Assembly (NCBI GenBank): GCA_949775045.1
Contig: OX459097.1
Coordinates: 5,533,685-5,597,684, forward strand
Length of the DNA: 64,000 nt
Source of the DNA: Metridium senile
Lineage: Eukaryota > Cnidaria > Anthozoa > Actiniaria > Metridiidae
Direction: 5' to 3'
Below are positions 35,775 to 44,820 of this stretch, piece by piece (the stretch's first letter is position 1; each line of letters opens with the position of its first letter). A program made the translations under genes and the position numbers. The notes under the pieces are model-generated. The model was not told where the DNA came from. It searched no databases and saw only the letters and a list, made by a program, of their open reading frames with translations.

Positions 35775-35922
35775 TCAACCTCAGCCTCGATAGCGTGTAA
35801 TATATTCGTTACAATGTGTTTACAGCCCGCGGTAACTCAAGGAATGTAGACGTTACCAAACAATTGATATACTTACAAATTCAAATTCTAAAGAAAATAT
35901 TACATGCTATCGAGGTTGATGG
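35775..35922. repeat. Inverted repeat
   Basis: ATCAACCTC.GCCTCGATAGCGTG-type sequence at about 35,775 pairs with ATGCTATCGAGGTTGAT at about 35,905, giving arms of about 24 bp separated by about 95 bp. It may be a small MITE; no target duplication was identified. Confidence 0.5.
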
Positions 35923-36087
35923 AAGAGATCTGTGAAATATTCTTTTCTCTGATACTGATTATCCTAGATTCTGATTCCTTAGTTTTTGCTATTCCATTGA
36001 ACATGCTTATCACTATTTTCTAGTTACCTGGAATGTTCTATCACTACGGTACCCTGCTAGTTACATTAACACTGAAAAATCACTATC

Positions 36088-39032
36088 ACAAACTACAACC
36101 CGAATGTGTTAGACATATTAAAACCAAAACGAAAAACCATGGCGCCAGATTTGCCCACAAGTAAGCGTCGTTTTACGCGCTGTTTAAATCTCACATCAAA
36201 ATGGTAACATCAATTCCGTGATGGGTCGATCGCCTCTATAGTATTGACTAGTATAAGTTACTGACTCAGCTATTTTAGTATAAACGTATAATCCCTATAT
36301 TCTGTATTTAGATTATTTTAGGATTAGTATTGGTGAATTAATAATTTATGAGAACACAACGAGGTTCCAATGATAGCAACTGATATTTTTGCACTCCTAG
36401 CGTTACAATTTGTCAATGCCAAGAATAAACAACAATTGTAAAAAAAATGATTTGCATTTGACGTAAAAAAATAGTCAATGTAATAGTTAATAGCACATCC
36501 CAAACACAATGTTATTGTTTTTAACCATAAAGTACAAACTAAATAGTCATGTTTCTTTCACTGGAAAATAAAGAAACCCCTAGATTTAACTAGAATTAAC
36601 TGAGTCCAAATGAAATGTAATTGAATTATCGTCGAAAAACCATATGAAATTTCTTTTCTTCAAATAGAGAAACGCTGTTCTCAGGGTTACATGTATTTGA
36701 TTAGAGCATTTTTTAAATTTGATAATCAGTTCCGAGTTTTAATTAGTGCGTGTCTGTCTGAAGAATAAACATGAATTTTCTCAACATTAAACTTAACTCA
36801 GATACCAACTAATTTTGATGGCATTTGAGTAGGAAAAAGACATTTATTTCAGTAAAAATTGAAATTATTGTCACCAGGGTTTCTTTTTGTTGATGTGAAG
36901 ATGAAACATGTAACGTAACTCAATTGAAGTATCCGGTTAATTCAATTAACTTATTTCAACAGAATAGGCTCTTTTTTACTTTAATTGACAACGTTTATCT
37001 CAACGAATTGAAATGATTTCCACTTTATAGAGAATCTTTACTCCAAGACATCTTATTTATATATTTCACAAGCGCTAATTAACTATGTCTTACGTGTAGT
37101 TCTCTCCTATGAGTTTTAATTAGACTAACAACTCAAAAACAACACAATAACGGAAAAACAAAAGTAAAGGGTTTTTTGTTTCCCAGTGTTTTTGTCAATG
37201 TACCAGATTCCAACAGAGAACCTTTGTAGACGATTTACAAAGTGGATCACCGCATTGAAAACCTATATACCAACTTAACCACCACTTTTTACTAACTCTT
37301 TGCTCAAAATCCTCAAATTAGTCCTAGATTATTAGCAACCATTTGCCTTCCTTAGCTCTTTTTAGCGGATATTTTTCTAGCGTTTTACCAGTTTTATATG
37401 CTAGTTTACCAAGACGTTTGTTGACAAATGAGCACGGTTGTTTTGATATTCACATTGTACAAATTCATTAACGTGCATGTTTATGTTCCAAACTCTTTGC
37501 GGATTAATTGCTGGATTAATGGTTATTTAGGTTCCGCGGCTTGGACGCATTCCACCGTCAGACCACTGCTGGCGACAAAAATCTCTCGGTAGCCTAGGTA
37601 TTCGGGTGATTCTCACGCGCTAAGCTCGGTTTTGAGGAGTTTTACACGTAATCGCTTACGAGAAGTTACAACTCAAAAACCTTCAGTTGAAAACTCAACT
37701 CAATGATCTAGCGACGATCGACTACATTTGATTTCGTTTAGTTTTTCGTGGGGAATTTTGTTGTTCAGAGAAAGGAGCACTATTTGATTTGGAGGTAGGT
37801 GAAACGCAATATAGAGTCACAATGTGATATTCCAATTTTTGGTAATGGGTTTTCATGATACTTTTTCGTATTATTCTTGTTATTAGTCTACGTCGTCTTT
37901 AGACAAACCCTAAATTGTTTGAACAACATTGCGATGAAAAATAGAAACGTTACAATCGTTTTTGGGGATAATAAGGTATTGTTCAAGTGAAAAAGGTTTT
38001 CAGCTTCAGTGTTTTGTACGTAGTGTTTTGATGTTTTAATTAAATCACGGAAAAGTCTAGTACAAAGCTTTCGTTAATTTTACATTGTCAAAAGTACATC
38101 CCCAAAAATACCCTAAAGGCAAGTAAATACCATATTGCGAGGATTAACGAAAGGGATAGTAAAAATATCCGAGCATGATACACTAAAAGTTTTAAATAAG
38201 TAAAAGAAATGGCGAAGGTAAAAAGCGATTTTCTTTCGCGCCGTCAATACATTTTCATATTTCATGACTTCATATAAAAAGTAATTTAGCAATAAAAACG
38301 ATAAATTGGCTGCTACACTCTTATCTTATCGAATATAAACTTCAAAATCTCAATTTTTGTCATTTTCAATAACATTATGTCTAACTAAAAGTGAGTTCTC
38401 ATTGAGATTTATCGCTTTAATCAGACTAAATAATCCCGGTGGCTTCAGGCTAAATTTTTTTACCCGTTAGTCCGAGTTTTATCGGAGAAGTAGCAGATCT
38501 GTTTTGATAAAGACTACGAGTTTTGACCACCTGTAAATCGTGAGACCGCTCTGACCTAGACCATGAATTATTTACGATATATACCCCACTCTACATATAC
38601 TCACAATACATCACTCTCGCCATTGGCTAAAAAAAGAGTCAATATGACTTTAACATTTTTTAAAGAATTTATTTTAGAAAAGCTTTAACAAAAAAGATAA
38701 AATCATAAATATACAAATTATTTTTCAAATGTCACAATTTCTTACCGTTACATTTCCATGTTATCAGTATCATTTTCGCGCAAAAATGGTATATTTCAAA
38801 CGTATTTTTAGAATGACCGAGGCGGAATGGTCACCAGCTAGAGGATAATATTTCGTTATTTATAGTATTAGTATGTTTATTATTTGAGAATAATTTAGAG
38901 AATGTGTTAAGAGCGCCAAACTGGAGAAATATTTTAAAACAAGCTCGATTTACAAAATCGCTGTCCTAAACTCTTATTTCAATGAATAAGCTATTTTAAG
39001 ACCATCTCCTCCCTCTATACACCTTCCATTAT
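36088..39032. other. Non-coding DNA at the start of U2
   Basis: Counterpart of 10,498-13,483 with about 2% differences. No gene is recognised. Confidence 0.5.
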
Positions 39033-39037
39033 GAAGG

Positions 39038-39946
39038 TGTGACGGAGCACGGTGGGTCAGTCAATGAACCCCTCCCAAAACCCCCAAGTGCAGCATTCCC
39101 CAGGAATACGAGCTCACTGAATACAACAACGTATAACAACATACAACAAATATTTATTATAAATTAAACGCCTAATGACTATACTAAGTTAAAGGGAACC
39201 AAAGGATTATGTACTTGATACTTATTTATCTATTATTAATATGTGTGAAACTAAGATATATTCTTGATATTTATCTATTATTAATATATGTGAAAACTAA
39301 GGATATATATACTTGATACTTAAAGTTTTGGTTGTTCTTTCGTTCTTTTGTGCACGTGGTTCTTTTACTAGTAGAGGTTCTCGTATTCTGGTTTTGTTGT
39401 TCTTTAAGTGATTCTCTCCTTCTTGTAGGTATTCTTTAACGTATTTCTTGTGATTCTTTCGTTTAGCGTTTTCTTGTTCTTGCAGGTATTCTTTAACGTA
39501 TTTCTTGTGATTCTTTCGTTTAGCGTTTTCTTGTTCTTGCAGGTATTCTTTAACGTATTTCTTGTATTCTTTTAAGTGTTCTCTTGTTCTTAATTCTTCT
39601 AACTTTTAACTCTGAATGAGTTAGCTGGATTTCGCAGTTTACTACAGGACTCTGTGTGAGTCTGATCACAGGAACTGCTCTAGATCTCGTATACTTTTGC
39701 TACACGAGTGACTGAACAACTAGCCGCGTTAGGGCGTATTTATACTAACCAAAATTATCATAACGGTGATGTAACCTCATTGTATATAGATAATAGATCG
39801 ACTAGAATTTAACTTATGTTGATTAATGAACTGAAAGACCTATTGTTACTAAATTTTTTGACTTATTCTAAATAATGGGATGAAAGACCTATTGTTAACT
39901 AAAAAAATACTACGAGAAACTTATGTTAATTATTGGACTCTTGACA
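39038..39946 (-). repeat. 3' LTR of the Gmr1-like element
   Basis: 909 bp, TGTGACGG at the left end and CTTGACA at the right end on the plus strand, so the TG...CA rule holds. Inside it a 57-bp unit starting GGTATTCTTTAACGTATTTC occurs 2.3 times (39,428, 39,485, 39,542). No difference from the 5' LTR was noticed. Confidence 0.93.
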
Positions 39947-39957
39947 CCTCCCCCCTT
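39947..39957 (-). other. Polypurine tract
   Basis: On the minus strand AAGGGGGGAGG directly precedes the 3' LTR, the position where plus-strand DNA synthesis is primed in LTR elements. Confidence 0.8.
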
Positions 39958-40195
39958 AAGACTATTTCTAAATTTTTTTAACAAATTATGAAATATCTAA
40001 TGAAAAGAGGATGAATTCACTAAATTTGAAAGATAGAGGAAATTGCATTTCCTGTACATATGGAACTTCCGAAGTGTAGACACACCCGAATCAAAAATAA
40101 ATGAGAATCAAAAGAGATCCCAAACGTAAGAGAACATAAGACAAGCATTCCCCGATTTTTTTTTTCACACAAGTACACGTCTTCCCCTTCCTGTC
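39958..40195 (-). other. Residual region between the polyprotein and the 3' LTR
   Basis: About 240 bp without a frame, where a Gmr1-type element would be expected to carry RT and RNase H. TTTTTTCACACAA occurs at about 40,159, 40,210 and 40,266 in imperfect repeats of about 55 bp. The last codons of the polyprotein are encoded by the same repeats, so the loss of RT/RNase H was probably resolved here. Confidence 0.6.
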
Positions 40196-43100
40196 TCACA
40201 ACTCAACTTTTTTTTTCACACAAATACAATAAAGTACACATTTTCTCATTTCTGTCTCACAGCTTTTTTCACACAACACAATAAACACACATGTTTCCTC
40301 ATTTGTTAGTTGTGGTAAACTCTTCTCATGTGGCAAAGGCATTTCACAAGATTCCTCCATGACAAACGCGGTGGTTTCGTCTTTACTCTGCCAACGGGTC
40401 AAAATATTAATGTTATAAGTACGAAGCTGTTTCTTACTCTTACTAGTGTCGACTTCATACGTTCTCCCTTCCTGTTTGACAGCTGTTACTGTATATGGAC
40501 CCTGCCATTTCGTTTCTAACTTACTTCCTGGAGTGGGTAGTAGTACAAGTACCTTGTCTCCAACTTCAAACTTTCGGACGGAACTCTTCTTGTCATAGTT
40601 TTTCTTCTGCTTGTCCTGACTTTCCTTCATGTTCTCATATACGGCTTGTTGCATGGTCTGCATACGTCTACGCATTTCCAGTACATACGTGATTAGATTT
40701 CTTTCTGGTGTCTTCTTCTCCATCCAACTCTCCTTTATAACGGCTAGAGGACCTCGCACAGTCTTGCCATAAAGTAGTTCAAATGGTGAGTATCCTGTGG
40801 ACGAACAAGGGACTTCTCTATAAGCAAACAACAGATAAGGAAGATATCTATCCCATAAGCGTACGTTTTCAGACACGAATTTGCGCAACATCTGCTTTAA
40901 AGTACCATTAAATCGCTCGACAAGGCCATTCGCTTCAGGATGATAAACTGATGTCTTAATTCTAGTTACCCCAAGCTGTTCGAATAACTGCGTCATAAGG
41001 TTACCTATCAGATTAGCACCTTGATCCGAAACTATTTCTTCTGGGATTCCAACTCTTGAGAAAAACGTCACTAGTGTATCTGCAATTGTTTTGGAATTGA
41101 CATTACGTAATGGAAAAGCTTCTGGATAACGCGTGGCATAGTCAACTATTGTTAAAATATACTTATAGCCTGTTGTTGTTTTCGGTAGTTCACCTACAAT
41201 GTCAATAGCAATCTTTCTAAAAGGTTCTGTAACTATAGGGACTGATTGTAGTGGTGCTCTGAGTGACGTCATTTTCCTTGTAACTAATTGACATTCGGGG
41301 CATGTCGCACAATACTTACCTACATCAAAGCTCAGTCTTGGCCAATAGAAGTGTGACACTATTCTCGAAATAGTCTTTTCTTTACCAAGATGTCCAGCTA
41401 AAGGTAGTGTATGACTTACTCGCAGTATTTCAGGACGATAGGACTCAGGTACTACAATGCGGTCTACATAGGGCAATCCATCATGAATGTTTTCTGAAAA
41501 TTTACGGTGCATCAATAACCCTTTCTCGTAAAAATAGCCATCATTTTCTTTTGGTGCTCCTGTTAAGACATTATTCCTACATTGAGTTAACGTGGTATCA
41601 TTCCTCTGATCACTTACTACCTGGTCGATATTTCTGTCTAAAATATTAACTTCACTTACTTCAGGTTTGATGGACTTTGTTGGTTCAACGGTGGTTTGCT
41701 TTGCGTCTTCGCCTATTTCTGTGGTTGGTTTACTCTTTGTTGTTTCGTCTCTTGGCGGTGATAAGGTCTTTTTCGCTAGGGAGTTTTCTCGATCTACTAG
41801 TTCCTCGATCCTTTCTTGTGCCTTCTGTTTGGTTTGACTACGAGTGGTTACCAAGGCTTTATCACAGTCAGTTCCCCAGTGTAAAAGTAGGTCGTCTCTT
41901 GTAATTACTCGTCCGTAGGAAGATCTACCTAGTAAACAATCAACGGGAAGGTTATCTACAACACCAACCAATTCTTTATACTTACCTTGTTTAACTTCAA
42001 TCTCAAGCGAAACAAGAGGTACTGTGACTCTTTCACCTGTAGCAGTAAGGATAGTGATATTCTCTTGAGTGTCTTCGGGCTTTTTAACAAATTTACGGTG
42101 AACCAATGTACGAGTACAACCAGTATCAACTAACATCTTTGCGGGTATACCATCGATAGTTCCTTTAACAAAGTGTTCGGGAAATTGTGTGTCTTTGTGC
42201 ATAGGTGTAAAGCATAAGTAACTTGAACCAGGCTGTGATTGTTTGTGCGTTGAAGTAGATAATGGAGAATTTTGCTTTACCTTTGGACAGTTGAACGACA
42301 TATGACCCACTTCTTGGCACTTGTAACATTTCCCTCGAAAGTTCGACGTAATTCTCTTCTCTTCTTTAGCTTGAGGAAAAGGCCGGGTTGCAATTGGATT
42401 AATGTGATGGCTGTTAACGTTAGTCCGTGGTTGTTCAGGTATAAAATTGCTGGTATTTCGTTTTGGCTTGTTCTTGTCAAGGTTGGCATATTTACCATCA
42501 ATCAGTGGACCTTTCCTGGCTTGCACGTGCTCGTTTGCAACTTTAGCTAGCTCTTCTGCAGTAACTGGCTTCTTCTCTTTGAGCCATGCACGTAACTCGG
42601 GACCTACGGCATCAAGCATTCGTTCTATGGTAATCTGTTCCAAGATTCTTTCTGCATCTCCCGTTGCTCTGGCAACTAGCATCCATCTGTCCAGATAGCG
42701 TCTAGTCCTCCTTGCCCATTGAACAAAATCTTCTTCGGCACTTTTGTCGGAATTCCTAAATTTATATCTGTAATGATCAACTGTTAGTTGGTATGACGCA
42801 AGTATGACTAGTTTCGCCTTGTCGTAATCTTGCGCGTCTGATGCTTTGATTTCGAGGTAGACTGACTTCGCCTTCTCACTCAATCTTGGGATCAGGTTTC
42901 CTAACCAATCCTGTTTAGGTATATGTTGGGTATTTGCTGTTAACTCAAAAACTCGGAAAAAGTCGTCTATGTCCTCACCTTCCCTCATATCTCTCATTTT
43001 GAGCAACACCACTCCTTTCGCTTTCGACATTCCTGCTGTTTCCATTTTTTTCATTTCAAGTTGCATTGAGAGTAACTTTAATTGCCTTTCTTCTTCTTCT

Positions 43101-43420
43101 TTTCTCTCTTCTCTCTCCTTCGCTCTGACCTCCCTTTCCTCCCTCATCGCTTGCAATTCCTCTTGTCTCATTACCCTCTGTAATTCAAGAAGTCTCAGTT
43201 GCTCCTCAAAAATTCCCGACACTACACTGTCCTTACATACAGCCTCCGAACCTCCCACTGCTCCTTCCTCTTCCTCCGAATACAGCGATTCCGATTTCTT
43301 ATCAGCTACCTTAAGTTTGCTAACTAAATTCCTCTTCCCATCCTTTGCATCAAATGAAATCAGTCTGCTCGTACATTCCTCCCTTAAATCCTCTAACGAC
43401 AGATTATCGTAGTTGTCCAT
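40196..43420 (-). CDS. gag-pol: Gag-protease-integrase polyprotein of a Gmr1-like element
   Basis: 1,074 aa, ATG at 43,420. In order: a SAP-like start (about 8-40), a charged coiled coil (about 70-130), and a Gag capsid with a SCAN-like part (about 225-300, ELRAWLKEKKPVTAEELAKV). Then come a CCHC zinc knuckle (C365-YKCQEVGHMSFNC) and an aspartic protease (D432-TG). The integrase has an HHCC zinc-binding motif (H670, H677, C707, C710) and the catalytic triad D740, D799 and E835, which gives the D,D35E spacing. The end carries GDKVLVLLP and KWQGPYTV, as in Gmr1-type elements. No RT or RNase H motif occurs anywhere, though order and capsid type say they should follow integrase. The last 40 residues, Cys-rich, are read from short repeats and are probably not original. 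No stops or frameshifts interrupt the frame. Confidence 0.93.
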   Translation of the reverse strand: MDNYDNLSLEDLREECTSRLISFDAKDGKRNLVSKLKVADKKSESLYSEEEEGAVGGSEAVCKDSVVSGIFEEQLRLLELQRVMRQEELQAMREEREVRAKEREERKEEEERQLKLLSMQLEMKKMETAGMSKAKGVVLLKMRDMREGEDIDDFFRVFELTANTQHIPKQDWLGNLIPRLSEKAKSVYLEIKASDAQDYDKAKLVILASYQLTVDHYRYKFRNSDKSAEEDFVQWARRTRRYLDRWMLVARATGDAERILEQITIERMLDAVGPELRAWLKEKKPVTAEELAKVANEHVQARKGPLIDGKYANLDKNKPKRNTSNFIPEQPRTNVNSHHINPIATRPFPQAKEEKRITSNFRGKCYKCQEVGHMSFNCPKVKQNSPLSTSTHKQSQPGSSYLCFTPMHKDTQFPEHFVKGTIDGIPAKMLVDTGCTRTLVHRKFVKKPEDTQENITILTATGERVTVPLVSLEIEVKQGKYKELVGVVDNLPVDCLLGRSSYGRVITRDDLLLHWGTDCDKALVTTRSQTKQKAQERIEELVDRENSLAKKTLSPPRDETTKSKPTTEIGEDAKQTTVEPTKSIKPEVSEVNILDRNIDQVVSDQRNDTTLTQCRNNVLTGAPKENDGYFYEKGLLMHRKFSENIHDGLPYVDRIVVPESYRPEILRVSHTLPLAGHLGKEKTISRIVSHFYWPRLSFDVGKYCATCPECQLVTRKMTSLRAPLQSVPIVTEPFRKIAIDIVGELPKTTTGYKYILTIVDYATRYPEAFPLRNVNSKTIADTLVTFFSRVGIPEEIVSDQGANLIGNLMTQLFEQLGVTRIKTSVYHPEANGLVERFNGTLKQMLRKFVSENVRLWDRYLPYLLFAYREVPCSSTGYSPFELLYGKTVRGPLAVIKESWMEKKTPERNLITYVLEMRRRMQTMQQAVYENMKESQDKQKKNYDKKSSVRKFEVGDKVLVLLPTPGSKLETKWQGPYTVTAVKQEGRTYEVDTSKSKKQLRTYNINILTRWQSKDETTAFVMEESCEMPLPHEKSLPQLTNEETCVFIVLCEKSCETEMRKCVLYCICVKKKVEL

Positions 43421-43475
43421 TCCTTGAGTTCGTCTTCCTGGTCTGGCTTACACTTGAACAGATTACAATTGACAG

Positions 43476-43493
43476 ATCCCACTTCTGACACCA
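43476..43493 (-). other. Primer-binding site, tRNA-Leu
   Basis: Six bases after the 5' LTR on the minus strand, TGGTGTCAGAAGTGGGAT would pair with the last 18 nt of a tRNA ending in ATCCCACTTCTGACACCA. From memory this is the 3' end of animal tRNA-Leu(CAA). Confidence 0.75.
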
Positions 43494-43499
43494 AAATTC

Positions 43500-44408
43500 T
43501 GTGACGGAGCACGGTGGGTCAGTCAATGAACCCCTCCCAAAACCCCCAAGTGCAGCATTCCCCAGGAATACGAGCTCACTGAATACAACAACGTATAACA
43601 ACATACAACAAATATTTATTATAAATTAAACGCCTAATGACTATACTAAGTTAAAGGGAACCAAAGGATTATGTACTTGATACTTATTTATCTATTATTA
43701 ATATGTGTGAAACTAAGATATATTCTTGATATTTATCTATTATTAATATATGTGAAAACTAAGGATATATATACTTGATACTTAAAGTTTTGGTTGTTCT
43801 TTCGTTCTTTTGTGCACGTGGTTCTTTTACTAGTAGAGGTTCTCGTATTCTGGTTTTGTTGTTCTTTAAGTGATTCTCTCCTTCTTGTAGGTATTCTTTA
43901 ACGTATTTCTTGTGATTCTTTCGTTTAGCGTTTTCTTGTTCTTGCAGGTATTCTTTAACGTATTTCTTGTGATTCTTTCGTTTAGCGTTTTCTTGTTCTT
44001 GCAGGTATTCTTTAACGTATTTCTTGTATTCTTTTAAGTGTTCTCTTGTTCTTAATTCTTCTAACTTTTAACTCTGAATGAGTTAGCTGGATTTCGCAGT
44101 TTACTACAGGACTCTGTGTGAGTCTGATCACAGGAACTGCTCTAGATCTCGTATACTTTTGCTACACGAGTGACTGAACAACTAGCCGCGTTAGGGCGTA
44201 TTTATACTAACCAAAATTATCATAACGGTGATGTAACCTCATTGTATATAGATAATAGATCGACTAGAATTTAACTTATGTTGATTAATGAACTGAAAGA
44301 CCTATTGTTACTAAATTTTTTGACTTATTCTAAATAATGGGATGAAAGACCTATTGTTAACTAAAAAAATACTACGAGAAACTTATGTTAATTATTGGAC
44401 TCTTGACA
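43500..44408 (-). repeat. 5' LTR of the Gmr1-like element
   Basis: 909 bp, same length and, as far as compared, same sequence as 39,038-39,946. On the minus strand it is upstream of the primer-binding site and should carry the promoter; no TATA box was assigned. Confidence 0.93.
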
Positions 44409-44413
44409 GAAGG

Positions 44414-44640
44414 CCTGTTTTGTAAGGTAATGTCAACAACAAAACGACATCAAGGATGACGTCAAGAGACAGCTTGACTATCAGTAGGATCATAGCATAA
44501 TAATAGCAGAATACTTATTTATTGTTAAGAGTTTATAAAATAGCAAAAGAAAGAATTAATTTCAGAAAAGTATTAATGAATGGTCGATCGATTGGATATT
44601 TTATTCGGATGGAATGTTTGACTGGTTGACGGACCGAATG
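44414..44640. other. U2 sequence after the LTR element, non-coding
   Basis: Continues the U2 copy from the target site GAAGGCCTGTTTTG, matching 13,489-13,700. No gene is seen. Confidence 0.5.
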
Positions 44641-44820
44641 AATGAATGACAGAACCAACAATCATTATAATATGATTGAATGAATGGTAGAATGAATGGT
44701 AGAATGAATGGTAGAATGAATGGTAGATGAATGAATGAATGAATTTATGACAATATGAATGAATGAATGAATGAATGAATGGATGGATGAACGAATGAAT
44801 GAATGAAATGAGTAAGCGAA
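44641..44820. repeat. GAATGAATGGTA minisatellite and (GAAT)n, U2
   Basis: A short allele of the array at 13,690-14,165: about four 12-bp units against roughly 25 in U1, then (GAAT)n with GGATGGATG. Confidence 0.92.

Larger units (their letters stand above)
10498..36087. repeat. Tandem duplication, unit 1 (U1)
   Basis: U1 begins with TACAACCCGAATGTGTTAG, which recurs at about 36,088 as the start of U2 in the same orientation. The two are colinear to the end of the window, allowing for insertions. The joints share only AAC with the flanking sequence (GCTAAC at 10,497, CAAAC at 36,087), which points to non-homologous joining. The unit is about 25.59 kb and carries one cadherin-repeat gene. Confidence 0.93.
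33367..36087. other. Right part of U1, no gene recognised
   Basis: From 33,560 the U2 counterpart lies beyond the window, so duplication of this part cannot be tested. It holds a repeat fragment at 35,305-35,415 and an inverted repeat at 35,775-35,922. I see no exon. CATCTAGCGGCCG at 33,709 is a GC-containing spot in otherwise AT-rich sequence. Confidence 0.4.
39038..44408 (-). mobile_element. Recent Gmr1-like Ty3/Gypsy LTR retrotransposon lacking RT/RNase H
   Basis: This is a 5,371-bp element with two 909-bp LTRs that look identical, flanked by GAAGG (39,033-39,037 and 44,409-44,413). U1 has the empty site with one GAAGG at 13,484. It is transcribed on the minus strand. The primer-binding site (43,476-43,493) and polypurine tract (next to 39,947) are in place. 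A single long frame encodes Gag, protease and integrase. In Gmr1-type elements integrase precedes reverse transcriptase. Here the 250 bp between the frame's end and the 3' LTR leave no room for RT or RNase H. The copy must have moved with enzyme supplied in trans. Confidence 0.92.

Noticed and set aside
40328..42698. Plus-strand frames across the retrotransposon body
   Set aside because: Shadows of the minus-strand Gag-protease-integrase frame.
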